64,000 nt of DNA, from contig JANVCC010000018.1 in NCBI GenBank assembly GCA_025345505.1, positions 5,937,741 to 6,001,740 of the forward strand, given 5' to 3'. Below, in pieces: positions 10,603 to 21,381 of the stretch. Under the pieces are notes generated by a model. That model did no database searches. It worked only from the letters and a program-made list of their open reading frames with translations, and was not told the DNA's origin. Every line of letters begins with the position of its first letter. Within the stretch, counting starts at the first letter, position 1. This DNA comes from Todiramphus chloris collaris (taxonomy: Eukaryota; Chordata; Aves; Coraciiformes; Alcedinidae). The position numbers were made by a program, and so were the translations under genes.

Positions 10603-12570
10603 CGGAATGGTTCACAAAAGCACAGAAGACGTAAGCGCTTCCATCCCATCCAGATGCAGAATAATTGTAGAGTATACAAACACTCATTCATATATCCTAT
10701 TTAACCATGGTTGTCTAAAAGCAGTAAGGTCTCTTCTCCTGCTTCCACTAAATACAGTTCTAGTTTTGTCTGACAACACGCAGAACAACACACCAGCTCA
10801 CCAGCCATCATAAGACAAATTCATCTTTCACCATGAAACATCTTTGTGGTTGTGTGCTGGAGGAATAGAGACAATCACAATAAAACCAGCTCTTTGTACA
10901 GCTCGGCTATGACCTGAAACTTCTAATAAATTACATGAAAACTCAACAGATTCCAATGTTTAATGAACTACTACAGATAATTCAAGCCACAGCTTCATTA
11001 GTATCTGCATCGAGCTACACCTAAGCCATAGTACTGTCTTCTTAAAGTATCCCATGTTGAGCTTTTGTAGTTACAAATATAGTATATACATATAATAGAG
11101 AAAAATCGATGAAAAAAGAACATTATACTTAGAAATAATAAATTTCCTGAGATCTGAAACACAGAAGTCAGTGCAATTAACTGTGTTAGTGAACAAAACA
11201 TTGCCTTGTTCCTGGTTGATACAGATTCCTTTATTTTTGATCCTCTTATTTTGTGAATCTATACTGTTTTTCCAGTATCGACTTTTATTTTCTTCTAGTT
11301 TCCTCAGCTTCCTTGCAGATGTTTTTGAGATCTGAACGTGAAACAGAACTTGCTTCCAGGAAAGACCTTAATCAGATACTTTTCTGGAGCTCAGACTGCT
11401 CTTCCACTGCACTGTTTTTCAGAGAGGCTATGGAGTGGAGAATTTCAGCTTATTCTTCACGTGCAGAACACCGATACTCATAACATGTCACGGGCACAGT
11501 GCTGAACTGAAGGAATAGAATAACATGCCACGAGGACAGGCAAACAGGACTGAAATGTGACCCCTGGCAAGGTTTGAAGCCAGAGCAAGTAACTCAATGA
11601 ATGTGTTTCATACCAAGCATTACTGATAATCCTGTGGTTGCAGTAGTAAAAGCAGCTCGCTTAAATCACAGGGCAGCCTAGTACAGACAAGCAGGGTTTG
11701 TTTTGCTTTGTTACTAATACTGGAGATTAAAACTTGCTATTACAAACCTTCTACAGAGAGATTTGCTTTCACTTCAGCTACTCCCCAACCCTTTCACCTT
11801 TCAGATACCATACAGCACTGGAAAAACTTGAACATCTTGTAAGCATACTTGGGAAAATATTTTTTATTTTAAGTCAACAGTTCCTTGCCCACTATCTGAT
11901 CTTCTGTACCACAGCTGCAGCTCCAAACAGTATCCAGTGTTAACACAGAAAACCAGCTTTGAAACAGGAGTGAATTTAGACCTGCAGCTGACTGCCAGCA
12001 TTTCAAGGCTAAACAAGGTAACGTTTTGTAAATGGCGAACGGTATTTCATAGGTCTCCTGGGCTTGTGTAAGGATGAGAACATAGTGGAAATTAGATTGG
12101 TGAAGGCTAGGGGATGACAGGAATAAAAACACAGTGATTTTCAGCCCTGCAGGCTTAAATCTAACTCAGTTACTAGTGAGGATTATTGCTAATTATTCCC
12201 TTAAATTCCTAACTGTAAACTCCTATGGAATTTAATAAAACACTACAGCTCTTCCACAGACTCTTGAAATAACTCTGCAGAATTCAATAAAAGACTCCAA
12301 TTGCAAATCTTTTGGGTCTAGATCTTTAAAGAATTACTATAAAAATTCAATACAAAAACCACCCTGTTTTCTATTTCAGCATCATCTTAGATTATTTTCG
12401 TTGAAATTCCCATAACTCTGTGGTTGCTTCAGAACTTTTTTTTTCCTCTAAAACAAGTTTTAAAAACCCCTATGACTATGGAGATTTTTTTTTTTCCCAA
12501 ACTTTTACATTTTGAAAAGGCAAATTAACAGAGTTTAAGAATTACCTTTTTATAAGCTTGTCTTTCTAGA
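10603..12570. other. Intronic stretch, no feature seen
   Basis: AT-leaning unique sequence. No exon, RNA gene or repeat that I recognise. Confidence 0.5.
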
Positions 12571-12735
12571 ATCATGGAAATTCAGCTTGGAATCTCCCTC
12601 CACATCATCTAGTCCAAACTGCTGCTCAGAGCAGGGCCAGTATCAAAGTGAGATCAAGTTGCTCAGCACCACGTTCACTGCTGAGCAAGGACTGCCAAGG
12701 ACAGGGACTCCCCAGCCTCTGAAGCGCTCACACCA
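12571..12735 (-). mobile_element. CR1 LINE, left part of an interrupted old copy
   Basis: The reverse-complement CR1 3' end reads AGAATCATGGAAATTCAGC, CATCATCTAGTCCAAACTGC, TGCTCAGAGCAGGGCCAG, then AGGACAGGGACTCCCCAGC. It stops where a plus-orientation CR1 begins. The matching upstream part appears at about 13500-13790 in the same orientation, so the two are probably one element split by the later insertion. Confidence 0.75.
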
Positions 12736-13491
12736 GTGCTTCATCTGGGAAAGAACAACCCAAGGTACCAGTATAGGCTGGGGATTGACTTGTTAGAGAG
12801 TAGCATGGGGGAAAAGGACCTGGGGGTCCTGGTGGACAGCAAGATGACCATGAGCCAGCAATGCGCCCTCATGGCCAAGAAGGCCAATGGCATCCTGGGG
12901 TGGATTAGAAGGGGTGTGGTTAGAAGGTCGAGAGAGGTTCTCCTCCTCTTCTACTCTGCCCTGGTGAGACCTCATCTGGAATATTGTGTCCAGTTCTGGG
13001 CCCCTCAGTTCAAGAAGGACAGGGAACTGCTTGAGAGAGTCCAGTGCAGAGCCACAAAGGTGATTAAGGGACTGGAGCATCTCCCTGCTGAGGAAAGGCT
13101 GAGGGAGCTGGGTCTCTCTAGCTTGGAGAAAGGAGACTGAAGAGTGACCTCATTAATGTCCATAAAAACATAAAAGGTGAATGTCAGGAGGATGAAGCCA
13201 GGCTATTCTCTGTTATCTCCCATGATAGGACAAGGGGCAATGGTAAGCTGGAGCATAAGAGGTTCCACAGAAACATAAGGAAAAACTTTTTCACTGTGAG
13301 GGTGACAGAGCCTGGCCCAGGCTGCCCAGGGAGGCTGTGGAGTCTCCTTCCCTGGAGACATTTAAAACCTGCTTGGACACGTTCCTGTGTGACCTGCTCT
13401 AGGTGATCCTGCTCTGGCAGGGGGGTTGGACTAGGTGATCTTTTGAAGTCCCTTCCAACTCTTAAGAGTCTGTGATTCTGTGTGTGATTCT
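12736..13491 (+). mobile_element. CR1 LINE with ORF2 C-terminal remnant and full 3' end
   Basis: This is one of the two longest CR1 copies in the window. An open frame of 134 codons (12736-13140) shows the well-known C-terminal region of CR1 ORF2 after the reverse transcriptase. Its blocks are [38 protein letters not shown] and E-E-R-L-R-E-L-G-L. The frame then stops early: GGAGACTGA takes the place of the usual R-R-L-R-G-D-L block. The 3' end follows, with GGGGGGTTGGACTAGGTGATC and the tail TCTGTGATTCTGTGTGTGATT. The endonuclease and most of the reverse transcriptase are absent (5' truncation), so it cannot move itself. Confidence 0.95.
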
Positions 13492-13499
13492 GATAAATT

Positions 13500-13790
13500 T
13501 TTTTTCAAATAAGTGCTCAGAATTTCCCCTGTCACAGCCTGCGTCTGTTGCCTCTTGCCTTTTTTTTTTTAATACCTCTGAGAGGAGCTTAGCTTTGCCT
13601 TATGTTTCACCACTTTTAGGAAGCAGATGGAAGGACCTGGATACCCCCTCAGACTTCTCTTCTCCAGCCTCCTGATACGTGCTCCAGCCACAAACTATCT
13701 TGGCCCTCCCCTGGATTCCCTCCAGTTTGCCAGTGTTTCTCTTCTAATCTTGTACCAGTATCATGACCCGTAATTCAAGGGGTTGACCAT
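13500..13790 (-). mobile_element. CR1 LINE, right part of the interrupted old copy
   Basis: Diverged reverse-complement CR1 blocks are visible: GTTGCCTCTTGCC (with a T-run insertion), CTGAGAGGAGCTT, TTCTCTTCTCCAGCCTCC, then TTGGCCCTCCCCTGGATTCC, CTCCAGTTTGCCAGTG and CTTGTACCAGT. Order and orientation continue the fragment at 12571-12735, with the plus-strand CR1 between them. Confidence 0.6.
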
Positions 13791-14433
13791 TCAGGTCCTC
13801 TGAATTCAAGGATTATTTTTTAAACTCTTGTTTCACTAGCTGTATGGTTACGGGCAGGCACAACGTTGAAGGAAACTTGACAGTACAGAGAACTTGGCTG
13901 GAAGGAGCTGCACCACAACCTCACCAACCTGCAACCCTCCCTCCAGCTGTTTATTCCTGCTGCCCTACTTCAGATCAAAGCCTCTCCCATTGATCTGGAT
14001 CCATATGTGTGCATGTGGGTGTCAGTGACAGCAACCAAAATCAGACCACAGGTCAGAGGGCCCATGTGTGTGTCCTGCACATGTCTGTGTGTGAGGTGAC
14101 TGGAGATGAGAGGACCCACGAGACAGCTACTGCATGGACCAGGGCCAGTTACTGAGGGATCCACGCTGTATGTATGCATCCATATTTTCTACTAACAGGT
14201 CTCCATCCTGATCAGCCAGAGAGGTGGACAGGATGAGATCACTGGTGCTCATGTGAATGCTGAGTGTTTCTGCTTGTGTTGATCTGAGTGGCCTGAGACA
14301 CACCCCTCTCTGTCAGGAATAGATGCTTAGCATCACTGCAGCCAGCACCTGGGAACACAGGGCTGTCACTGCCTTGCCTCTATCAGGCTACCAAATTTGG
14401 TACCTCCTAACTAACATTTCCCATGAAAAATTC

Positions 14434-14486
14434 TGTGTGTGTGTGTATATATAACATATTCATATTCAGATGCACACACACACACA
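14434..14486. repeat. Facing (TG)n and (CA)n tracts
   Basis: A TG run at 14434-14446 is followed by a short TATATA stretch and then, after about 25 bases, a CA run at 14472-14486. The two runs are complementary, so single-stranded DNA or RNA could fold into a hairpin with about 13 paired bases. Confidence 0.85.
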
Positions 14487-14623
14487 TTGGAAAAAAAAAA
14501 CAAAACCAAACATCTTTGCAGAATATTTTCCCTAGTTTAAGTTGCAGAAGAAGCCCAAACTCCACTATCAGTGTGAAGTCCAAATTTTGCAGCACTAAAT
14601 TTCTTAGAATACTTTGTGAAAAT

Positions 14624-14694
14624 AGTGTTATAGCATTATAAATATTAATATTTTATATAATTAATGCTAGTGTTACCTCATTATAAATATTAAT
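14624..14694. repeat. Imperfect direct duplication, 45-bp period
   Basis: A 26-base segment (AGTGTTA, three variable bases, CATTATAAATATTAAT) occurs at 14624-14649 and again at 14669-14694. It differs only at the three middle bases. The surroundings are very AT-rich. Confidence 0.8.
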
Positions 14695-15657
14695 GTCTTA
14701 CTTAAATTGTAAAAAGTATAACTTAGCATGCGTTAGCATGTATTATGTGTCAACTATATAAAGTATATTGCACATAGCACAATTATATTTATAAAATATA
14801 TCTTAGAGCATAACCTAAAGATAATTACCAGGTCGCCTTGGGAAGCCTTATGGGGTTTGCTCAGTATGCAGAAAATGAGAGCTGTAATTTTTCAAGAGAT
14901 TTAGTGCACATTTCTTACAACCCAAAAAGGTCACTTACATCCAGGCACTCCAGCCAAGGTAGGCACTATATCATTCTATAGATAGAGCTGCAGTGTTAAG
15001 ATCATGGCTTGAGAGCTGAAGGAACTAAACAGGTAATGCTTCCCAAGCACCTTCATTCAACTCTTTCTTTTTGGCTTTCAACCAAGTCCTCTCCAAAATA
15101 CAGTCATCACACAAATCACAGCACAGCTCACCGTGTCCTTGATCCCACCCCTTTCTTTGACAATTTATATGGGAAACAAATTTGACCTTGGAAATCAACA
15201 TCACTACAAATCTGACATGGAAATGGAAGGACCTTAGCTAAGAAAAAACAATCCCAAACCTTGGTGTCTTCCTGCAGCTGTAGGCAGCACTGCCTGCAGA
15301 GAAGTTTAAGAGCTCAAACAGCATCTGTCCCCACACTCATCCTGCTCCCAAGGCATGCTGATGCTCAACTTATGGCATCTTATGGCAAGAGACTGACAGC
15401 CCTTCTGGACCTTTTGGTCCAGTCACTAAAACTGCAGAAGTCAAATTTGTGCCCTTTCTCGAGGTACAGGGACCAACTTACCCGTGTTGCCAAAGCAATT
15501 CACCAATGCAATACTCTCATGTAACACGGAAAGGAGTCGGGAGCTGGATCCATGCTCATCCCTCAGTACATGCTCTGCCCTCACTGAACATCTCACTACT
15601 TAGGAGGCCAAGAACATTTTATGGTGATCAAATTCTTAGTCTATCTCCACCTAACAC

Positions 15658-17141
15658 ATGATACAGAGTAGCATAACACAGCAAAGAATCAGCATTTCTA
15701 GGGCCTGTGCAGTCAATCTGCAAACAATCACTGCCACATTTTCTCCACGCCCAGGGGAGAAGCACCCTGCAAGTTCCTGTAAGATACCTCTCTGTCTCCA
15801 TCAAATCCTTCCTTGGGCCCTCCTTAGCCACACCACCCCCAGAGAAGCTGATGCTGGTGGGCACAGTGCTCGACACCGGTCTCCTGGTACATCCTCATGC
15901 CCAATAAATGCACCTTTTGTTTTGCCTTCTAATTTTTTGAAAGGACAGGGTTTATCAGTCCACCACATACCACAGAAAATTCAGTCCCAAATCTTTTCTG
16001 GAAATAGGAACTATTTGGCGTCTGTCGTGAGAGCAGCTGCCATGTATCACACCTCCCGTGAGATCTGTGACAGTTCCTTTGTGTCCCCACGTGGCGTGAC
16101 AGTAGGAGACAGAGCACCAAACTGGGAAGGTTGGGGACTGTCCAGTTTGACCAAAACACAGACTTTCACCATTTCAAACACAGGTGGAAGACTTGGTTTC
16201 TGTATTAGAAATATGCAGCATGGGAAATTAGCCTTGTTAAAACCACACGCCTCTGCAGAACCAGAGCAGAAGTGCCTAAAAACAGCCTGGCCTTTGCCCA
16301 CAGCTTCACTGGGAGACAAAGGGAAGTACCCTGTTACTGCTCAAATTAAAAGAACCCTTTTCCACAGCACATCACGCTGGGACAAACTGTTATTTGACCA
16401 CACAAGTGACAGACAAGACTTCCTGCGCACTGACCATTTCTTCAAGCAAATCAAGAACTAAGCCATGATAATGTGACAAGGGCTAAGAAACACCAACACT
16501 AAATAAACAGCTTTCTGCCCATTCAGGAGAACATGTTCTGACCAGACTCTGCCTACAGAGAGATGGCAGCTTTGTTTAGACCAGGGCAAAAGCCAGGAGT
16601 AAAGGCAAAGGTGCGTAACTCTCCAGGAGCCGCTGCTAAAGCCATCGCACGCTGACATGAGTGCATTGCACACAGCACTGTAAGCCAGCTCTGAGGCTCT
16701 CAGTGTGGTCTCCACATCCCTGAAAAAAGTAGATTTTAACGGGTGGGTCAAAATGTTGAATGACTCCCGTGATCCCAGAGAGGAAATCTGAAATATTGTT
16801 ACCCCGCGTGAAGTAATACCGCGTGACTTACATGTGCAAATACCATCTTGGCAGTGAAGAGTTCTCCTACAAGAAGATACTGGCCTGCAGGTTGTAGTCT
16901 CCCTCACTGATTTGAACAAGCACTTCAATGCTCCAACGATCAGTTTTATTAGAAGGCTTTTTATATTGCAAACAGTGAAATTCGAGGCCTCCCTCATTTG
17001 ATGTTGTGTGGTGGGAAGGGCAGCTTCTGTAGTATTGACGTTCGGTGTGAGTTCTGCTGACACAGTGGAGAACCCACACTTGTGGTTCCCCTCCAGGCTA
17101 GAGACTTTGTGTTTAATTTTCCCAGAAATCGTGTCCCCCAA
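15658..17141. other. Unusually open stretch, unrecognised
   Basis: A 267-codon open frame on the plus strand (15658-16461) ends where a 227-codon open frame on the minus strand ends (16458-17141). Both start with ATG. I recognise no domain, signal peptide or membrane segment in either. Composition is unremarkable (many Ser, Thr, Pro, His), and there is no low-complexity repeat to explain the lack of stops. Some CpG-containing words (CACGTGGCGTGAC, CCCCGCGTGAAG, ACCGCGTGAC) are present although the window is otherwise CpG-poor. It may be chance, a decayed coding fragment or an unannotated exon; I do not assign a function. Confidence 0.3.
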
Positions 17142-19379
17142 AAAATGGAAACATTAGGCAAAAAAGTGTTTCCAACACTGGTATTTTAATCTCTCCCTTT
17201 TCCTTCTGCTTTAAAAGATATATTTTATTCATTTGTTCTTACTCAGGGTAGATTTGACAAATGTAATGAAAGCAACAGCTCCAGAATGAACCTGCATCCT
17301 TCACCCCAGGATCTGCAATAAGAACTATGATGCTGCCCTCTGCATGACCTTCATCTGTGAAATGCATATTTCTCTTTGCCTTGGCCAGGCCTTGGCAGCT
17401 TTATGAACCCCAAGAGAGGAAAGGAAATGAGGAGAGACTGAGACAAGATAGAAACAGCTAAACAGTGAAAAGAAGAAGCAGAGTGGGAGAAAAAAATAGG
17501 TAAATGAAAAAGGGAAAACAAAAGGAGACATGAGGTAGAATAGACATTAAAAACAAAAAAACTTCTCTTTCACATTTGTCAATTAGAAGTGTGTCCCAGG
17601 AGTTTATGCTGCCAGCAAGAATCAGCTGGAAGCATTGTGGAGGCTGGGTCACTTGAAACTACAGAAACAGAGAGTAGCCTTAAAATACTAAAAATTAGAA
17701 AAGAGAAAGATTTGGAGCAAGAATATCCATTCATAAGCGACCTTTTATTCTGTTCCCACATGGTCAAGCTTTCAGAAAGAACTGTGTTACCCACAGTTAT
17801 AAATTATCCAGAAGAAAAGGGAGCTCAGACTCGCTGTAAAAAGAGAAAAGGGAAAAAAAAAAAAAAAAAAAAAAAAAAAGAAGATAAAAGGGTAGGTTTG
17901 CAGGAGTCTCCCCTAATTTCTGATATGCTCTATCTCTGATGACTTGGCTACAAACCTCAAATACTGCCTTAAGAGAACGTGCTGTGGGTTGCATATGCAA
18001 CAACCAGGCAAAACTGCCAGATCAGCACCTTCTGCTTAAGCCATTGATTTCAGACCAGAAGGAATATATTACTCACCCATAACTGGACAACTTAAAACAA
18101 CAATAGATTTTGTCAGGGTAGCAGGAATGATGATTTCACAGGTAAATGAGTTTTCTATTGTTTGATATAAACAATACTAACGAGAGATAGACATCCTGAG
18201 CACCACCAGTTCAAGCTGTCAGGCTGCCCGACCAGGCTGAAGCCAACTGACCTCAACTTCCCACATGCTGCTCCTGGAAAAGACATTGCAGGAATGGACA
18301 GGAAATTAGCACTTGGGAATAAATGCAGAATGGTCTCTGTACCATGGGCTGAAGATCAAGCATTAATGCAGGAGCTTCCTTTCTGCCTGTTAAACAAGCT
18401 ATGCCTTCCTGATGCTCAAGTGAAAACCCTTGCCTGGCTCAAAATATCTCAACAACTTAACTGTAGTTTTATTTTTCCTGAAGAATCACATCACTCAATC
18501 ACAGAACTTGTAGTATTCTTGTTTGGGCTTCAAAATTTACTGCCTATGTAAGTTTATCCTACTCTAGGCTTCATTATCTACACCTATTAGGTTCCTGTCC
18601 TCAGAATTTTTCTTTTTTTACGTTGGTGGGAAGGTAGCTTTTCTTCCTAGCTAGGCAAAGCCACAGTGTGGATGAAAACTCCAGCTTAGAAGACTGTCTT
18701 TTACAGTCCACCAGGCATGGGGTTTAGCTACCATTTGAACTCTCTCCATACAGTCAGGAGAAAGAAGAAAGCACTGTCATATGTGAAACTTTTCATTCTA
18801 ACATAGACATCTGAGAACAGGAGTTGAGGTCAGACAAACCATGTCTGACACTGGTTTCCCCCTCTCTGCTGACTGTAAAGGGAGCCCCATCTAACTACCT
18901 TAAATCTGTTTTCATTATACTCATAAAAGAAAGATGAACTGCTCACTGTGTACCACAGCACTGAGCAATGGCTGCATGACCTTCTTCTGAGAAGGGTTTC
19001 CCAAGGAAGGTCAGTATAGTGTCCACTCTCTGCCCTGATCTCTATGGGGTCCCACAGGTGGATGAGGGTTCATGATACAGCAACATGTTGGTGTTAGAAC
19101 ATGGTCTTTGGAGAGACTCTGATGCTCTACAGCCTCTGCTCTACCTAAAGTCTTGCTGCCACAGTGACTTCAATAGCCAACTTTAAAGTGATCTCTAAAT
19201 AAAACAACAGACTACATTTATGTAGTTAGTATAGAGGTTTATACATATTAGTTCAGTTTCCCAAGACCAGAAGGCCATCCACAGACAGCTTCTACCTCCT
19301 CCCTGGTGCCACCAAGAATGATCAGCTCTGTCTGCCAGTCACAGGGCCAGAGAAGAGTTCCCAGCACACTTCTGACATC
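17142..19379. other. Intronic stretch, mostly featureless
   Basis: No exon or transposon was recognised. A purine-rich A/G zone at about 17400-17900 leads to a 27-base poly-A run (17853-17879). Confidence 0.5.
17853..17879 (+). repeat. Poly-A tract, 27 bases
   Basis: This is an uninterrupted run of A within a purine-rich segment. I looked upstream for a processed retrocopy and saw none; the flanks are A/G-rich, which fits slippage growth rather than a retroposed tail. Confidence 0.9.
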
Positions 19380-19540
19380 AGCCCTGCACCTTAGTTTCCC
19401 AAATATTGGATGGAGATGGTCCCATTTCTATATCCATGGGAAGGCCAGGAAAAAATAAGGACCTGTGAATGTGAAGCACCCTTGAGCCACAGAAAGACTG
19501 GGGATAAAATAGATATAAATGCATACTGATTCTTAAACAA
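19380..19540 (+). mobile_element. MIR-like SINE, 3' part, old
   Basis: The segment carries the landmarks of the 3' half of MIR in order. These are CACCTTAGTTTCCCAAATAT, later GTGAATGTGAAGCACCCTTGAG, and finally GATAAAATAGATATAAATGC. Divergence is high, as expected for an ancient amniote SINE. The upstream tRNA-like part is not recognisable. Confidence 0.55.
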
Positions 19541-20539
19541 GACCGCTCAGTAGCACTTCAGGGCATGACAAAGGGGATAAAAGGATACAGAAAAGGAGAG
19601 AACTGCTTAGCCTGGAATATAAGTTAATAATAATAATGAAGACATCTGACTAAGACAAAAGACAGAACAGCCCCATTCTACCACATCGCCAGATTCATCT
19701 CTATAAAGGCAATAAGTGAAAACACAAAAAGGTATTTTTCCACAGAGTCCCTTTTCTCCCCAACCCCTCACTGAGGCCATTCCCCATATTTGCAGCTTCT
19801 TTCAAGGACAGAAATAATATTTGGCTTCCTTGGCAACGAAGAACAAAGAGACAATAGAAATCCAACAGTGGAATTTATTAAGCCGCATACTACACTAACC
19901 CTTCGTACAGGGACAGCAATCAGGCAGAGCAGAATGGCCCCAGCCTCACAGCACTTAGAAAAGCTTTTTTGGCTACAAACTCTTTGCGCCGCTTAGACAC
20001 AGAGCAGTTGTTTTGACTAAAAGGCAAGAGAAGGGGGATTTCTTCTGCAGAGTAACACTTTGAAGGGCTCTGTGCCTCACAGCTGTCACAGCAACCACAT
20101 TGACAGCACACGGTTTCCTCCTACCTATTGGGTCCCGTACCAAAACACATCACAGGCCAAAAGAGCTTCAGAGTCGACTGCTGCTAAACTCAGGGAGAAT
20201 TGTGCTCATACACAGGCAGCAGTACAGCTAAAGGCTGTGCTTGAACTACAGACCTGGGGGCATTTCCCAGCCTTAGGAACTGAGTGTATATCCCAGCTGT
20301 ATCCCAGTCCTGTACTGGAACCACACACATCAACAGTTCCCTAGAAAAGGTGATTTTATTTTTTTTTCCCCAAAATATTATTATTATTTATCTTCAGGCA
20401 GCTTAGATTGATGAATATCCCCTCCTACATTATCCTGGTGTGGGACAGGACAGGGAACTGCACGCAGTTATGCTGCTGGTTGAGTCTAATGTTATGCTTT
20501 GTTGCTACACTAAGGAACACTTCTGAACCTGTGTATGTC
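19541..20539. other. Intronic stretch, no feature seen
   Basis: No exon or transposon was recognised. There are short AAT-rich and T-rich patches (around 19628 and 20358). Confidence 0.5.
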
Positions 20540-21381
20540 ATCTGCATATTTTGCAGATGATACAGAACTGGAAGGAGCAGTTGATAGACCAGATGGTTGT
20601 TCCATCACTCAGAACCTTGACAATATGCAGAAATGAGCAAACAGGAATCTAATCCATTTTAACTAAAGGGAAATGCCAAGTCCTGCTCATGGTGAGGAAT
20701 ATCCCCACACATCATGCTGGGGTCCAAGAGGCTGGGAAGCATCTTTGTAGAAAAGGACCAGAGCACCCTAGTGGACACCAAGTTGACCATGAACCAGTAA
20801 TGTGCCTTCACAGGAAAGGCAGCCATTGGTAGGAATACTGCCAACAGGTCAAGAGACGTAAGCCTCAGCACTCATGAGACCCATCTGGAGTGTTGTGTCT
20901 CGTTCTGGATTCCCCAGTACAAGAGAGACATGGACATACTGGTGCAAGTTTATGAAAGTCCATAAAGATCAAAGGACTGGAGTATTTGTCATATAAGGAG
21001 AGGCTGAGAGAGTTGGGACTTCTTAGCCTGTAGACGAGAAGGCTCAAGGGGATCTTGTCAATGTATATAAATAACTGATGGGAGCACGGTGGGGAGTAAA
21101 GAAGCCAGAGCCAGACTCTCCTCAGTGGTATCCAGTGAATGAACAAGAGGCAATGGGCACAAACTGACATACAGGAAATTCCATTAAAACATATAACTGT
21201 GAGGGTGGCCAAACACTGGAATGGGTTGCCCAGAGAAGCTGTGGAGTCTCCAACCTTGCAGATATTCAGAATCCACCTAGACACAGCCCTAATCAACCTG
21301 CCGTAGGTGACCTTTCTCTAAGCAGATAAGTTGGACTGGACAGTCTCAAGAGTATGTTCCAACCCCAGCCATTCTGTGATA
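20540..21381 (+). mobile_element. CR1 LINE, old long fragment with ORF2 remnant
   Basis: It begins near the reverse transcriptase F-A-D-D-T block (TTTTGCAGATGATACAGAACTGG). It runs through the C-terminal ORF2 landmarks, which are interrupted by stops and indels: GGTCCAAGAGGCTGGG; CTAGTGGACACCAAGTTGACC; ATCTGGAGTGTTGTGTCTCG; GGAGAGGCTGAGAGAGTTGGG. The 3' end follows, with ACTGGAATGGGTTGCCCAGAG, GTTGGACTGGACAG and CCATTCTGTGATA. Heavier decay than the copy at 12736 makes it an older insertion. Confidence 0.9.

Larger units (their letters stand above)
13791..15657. other. Intronic stretch with small low-complexity patches
   Basis: No exon or transposon was recognised. It contains the facing TG/CA tracts (14434-14486) and an AT-rich 45-bp-period duplication (14624-14694), listed separately; the AT-rich zone runs to about 14830. 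Confidence 0.5.

Noticed and set aside
12736-13140. A 134-codon protein gene
   Set aside because: It is the C-terminal remnant of CR1 ORF2, part of a 5'-truncated LINE.
17853-17879. Poly-A tail of a processed retrogene
   Set aside because: The upstream sequence is A/G-rich low complexity with no recognisable coding body.
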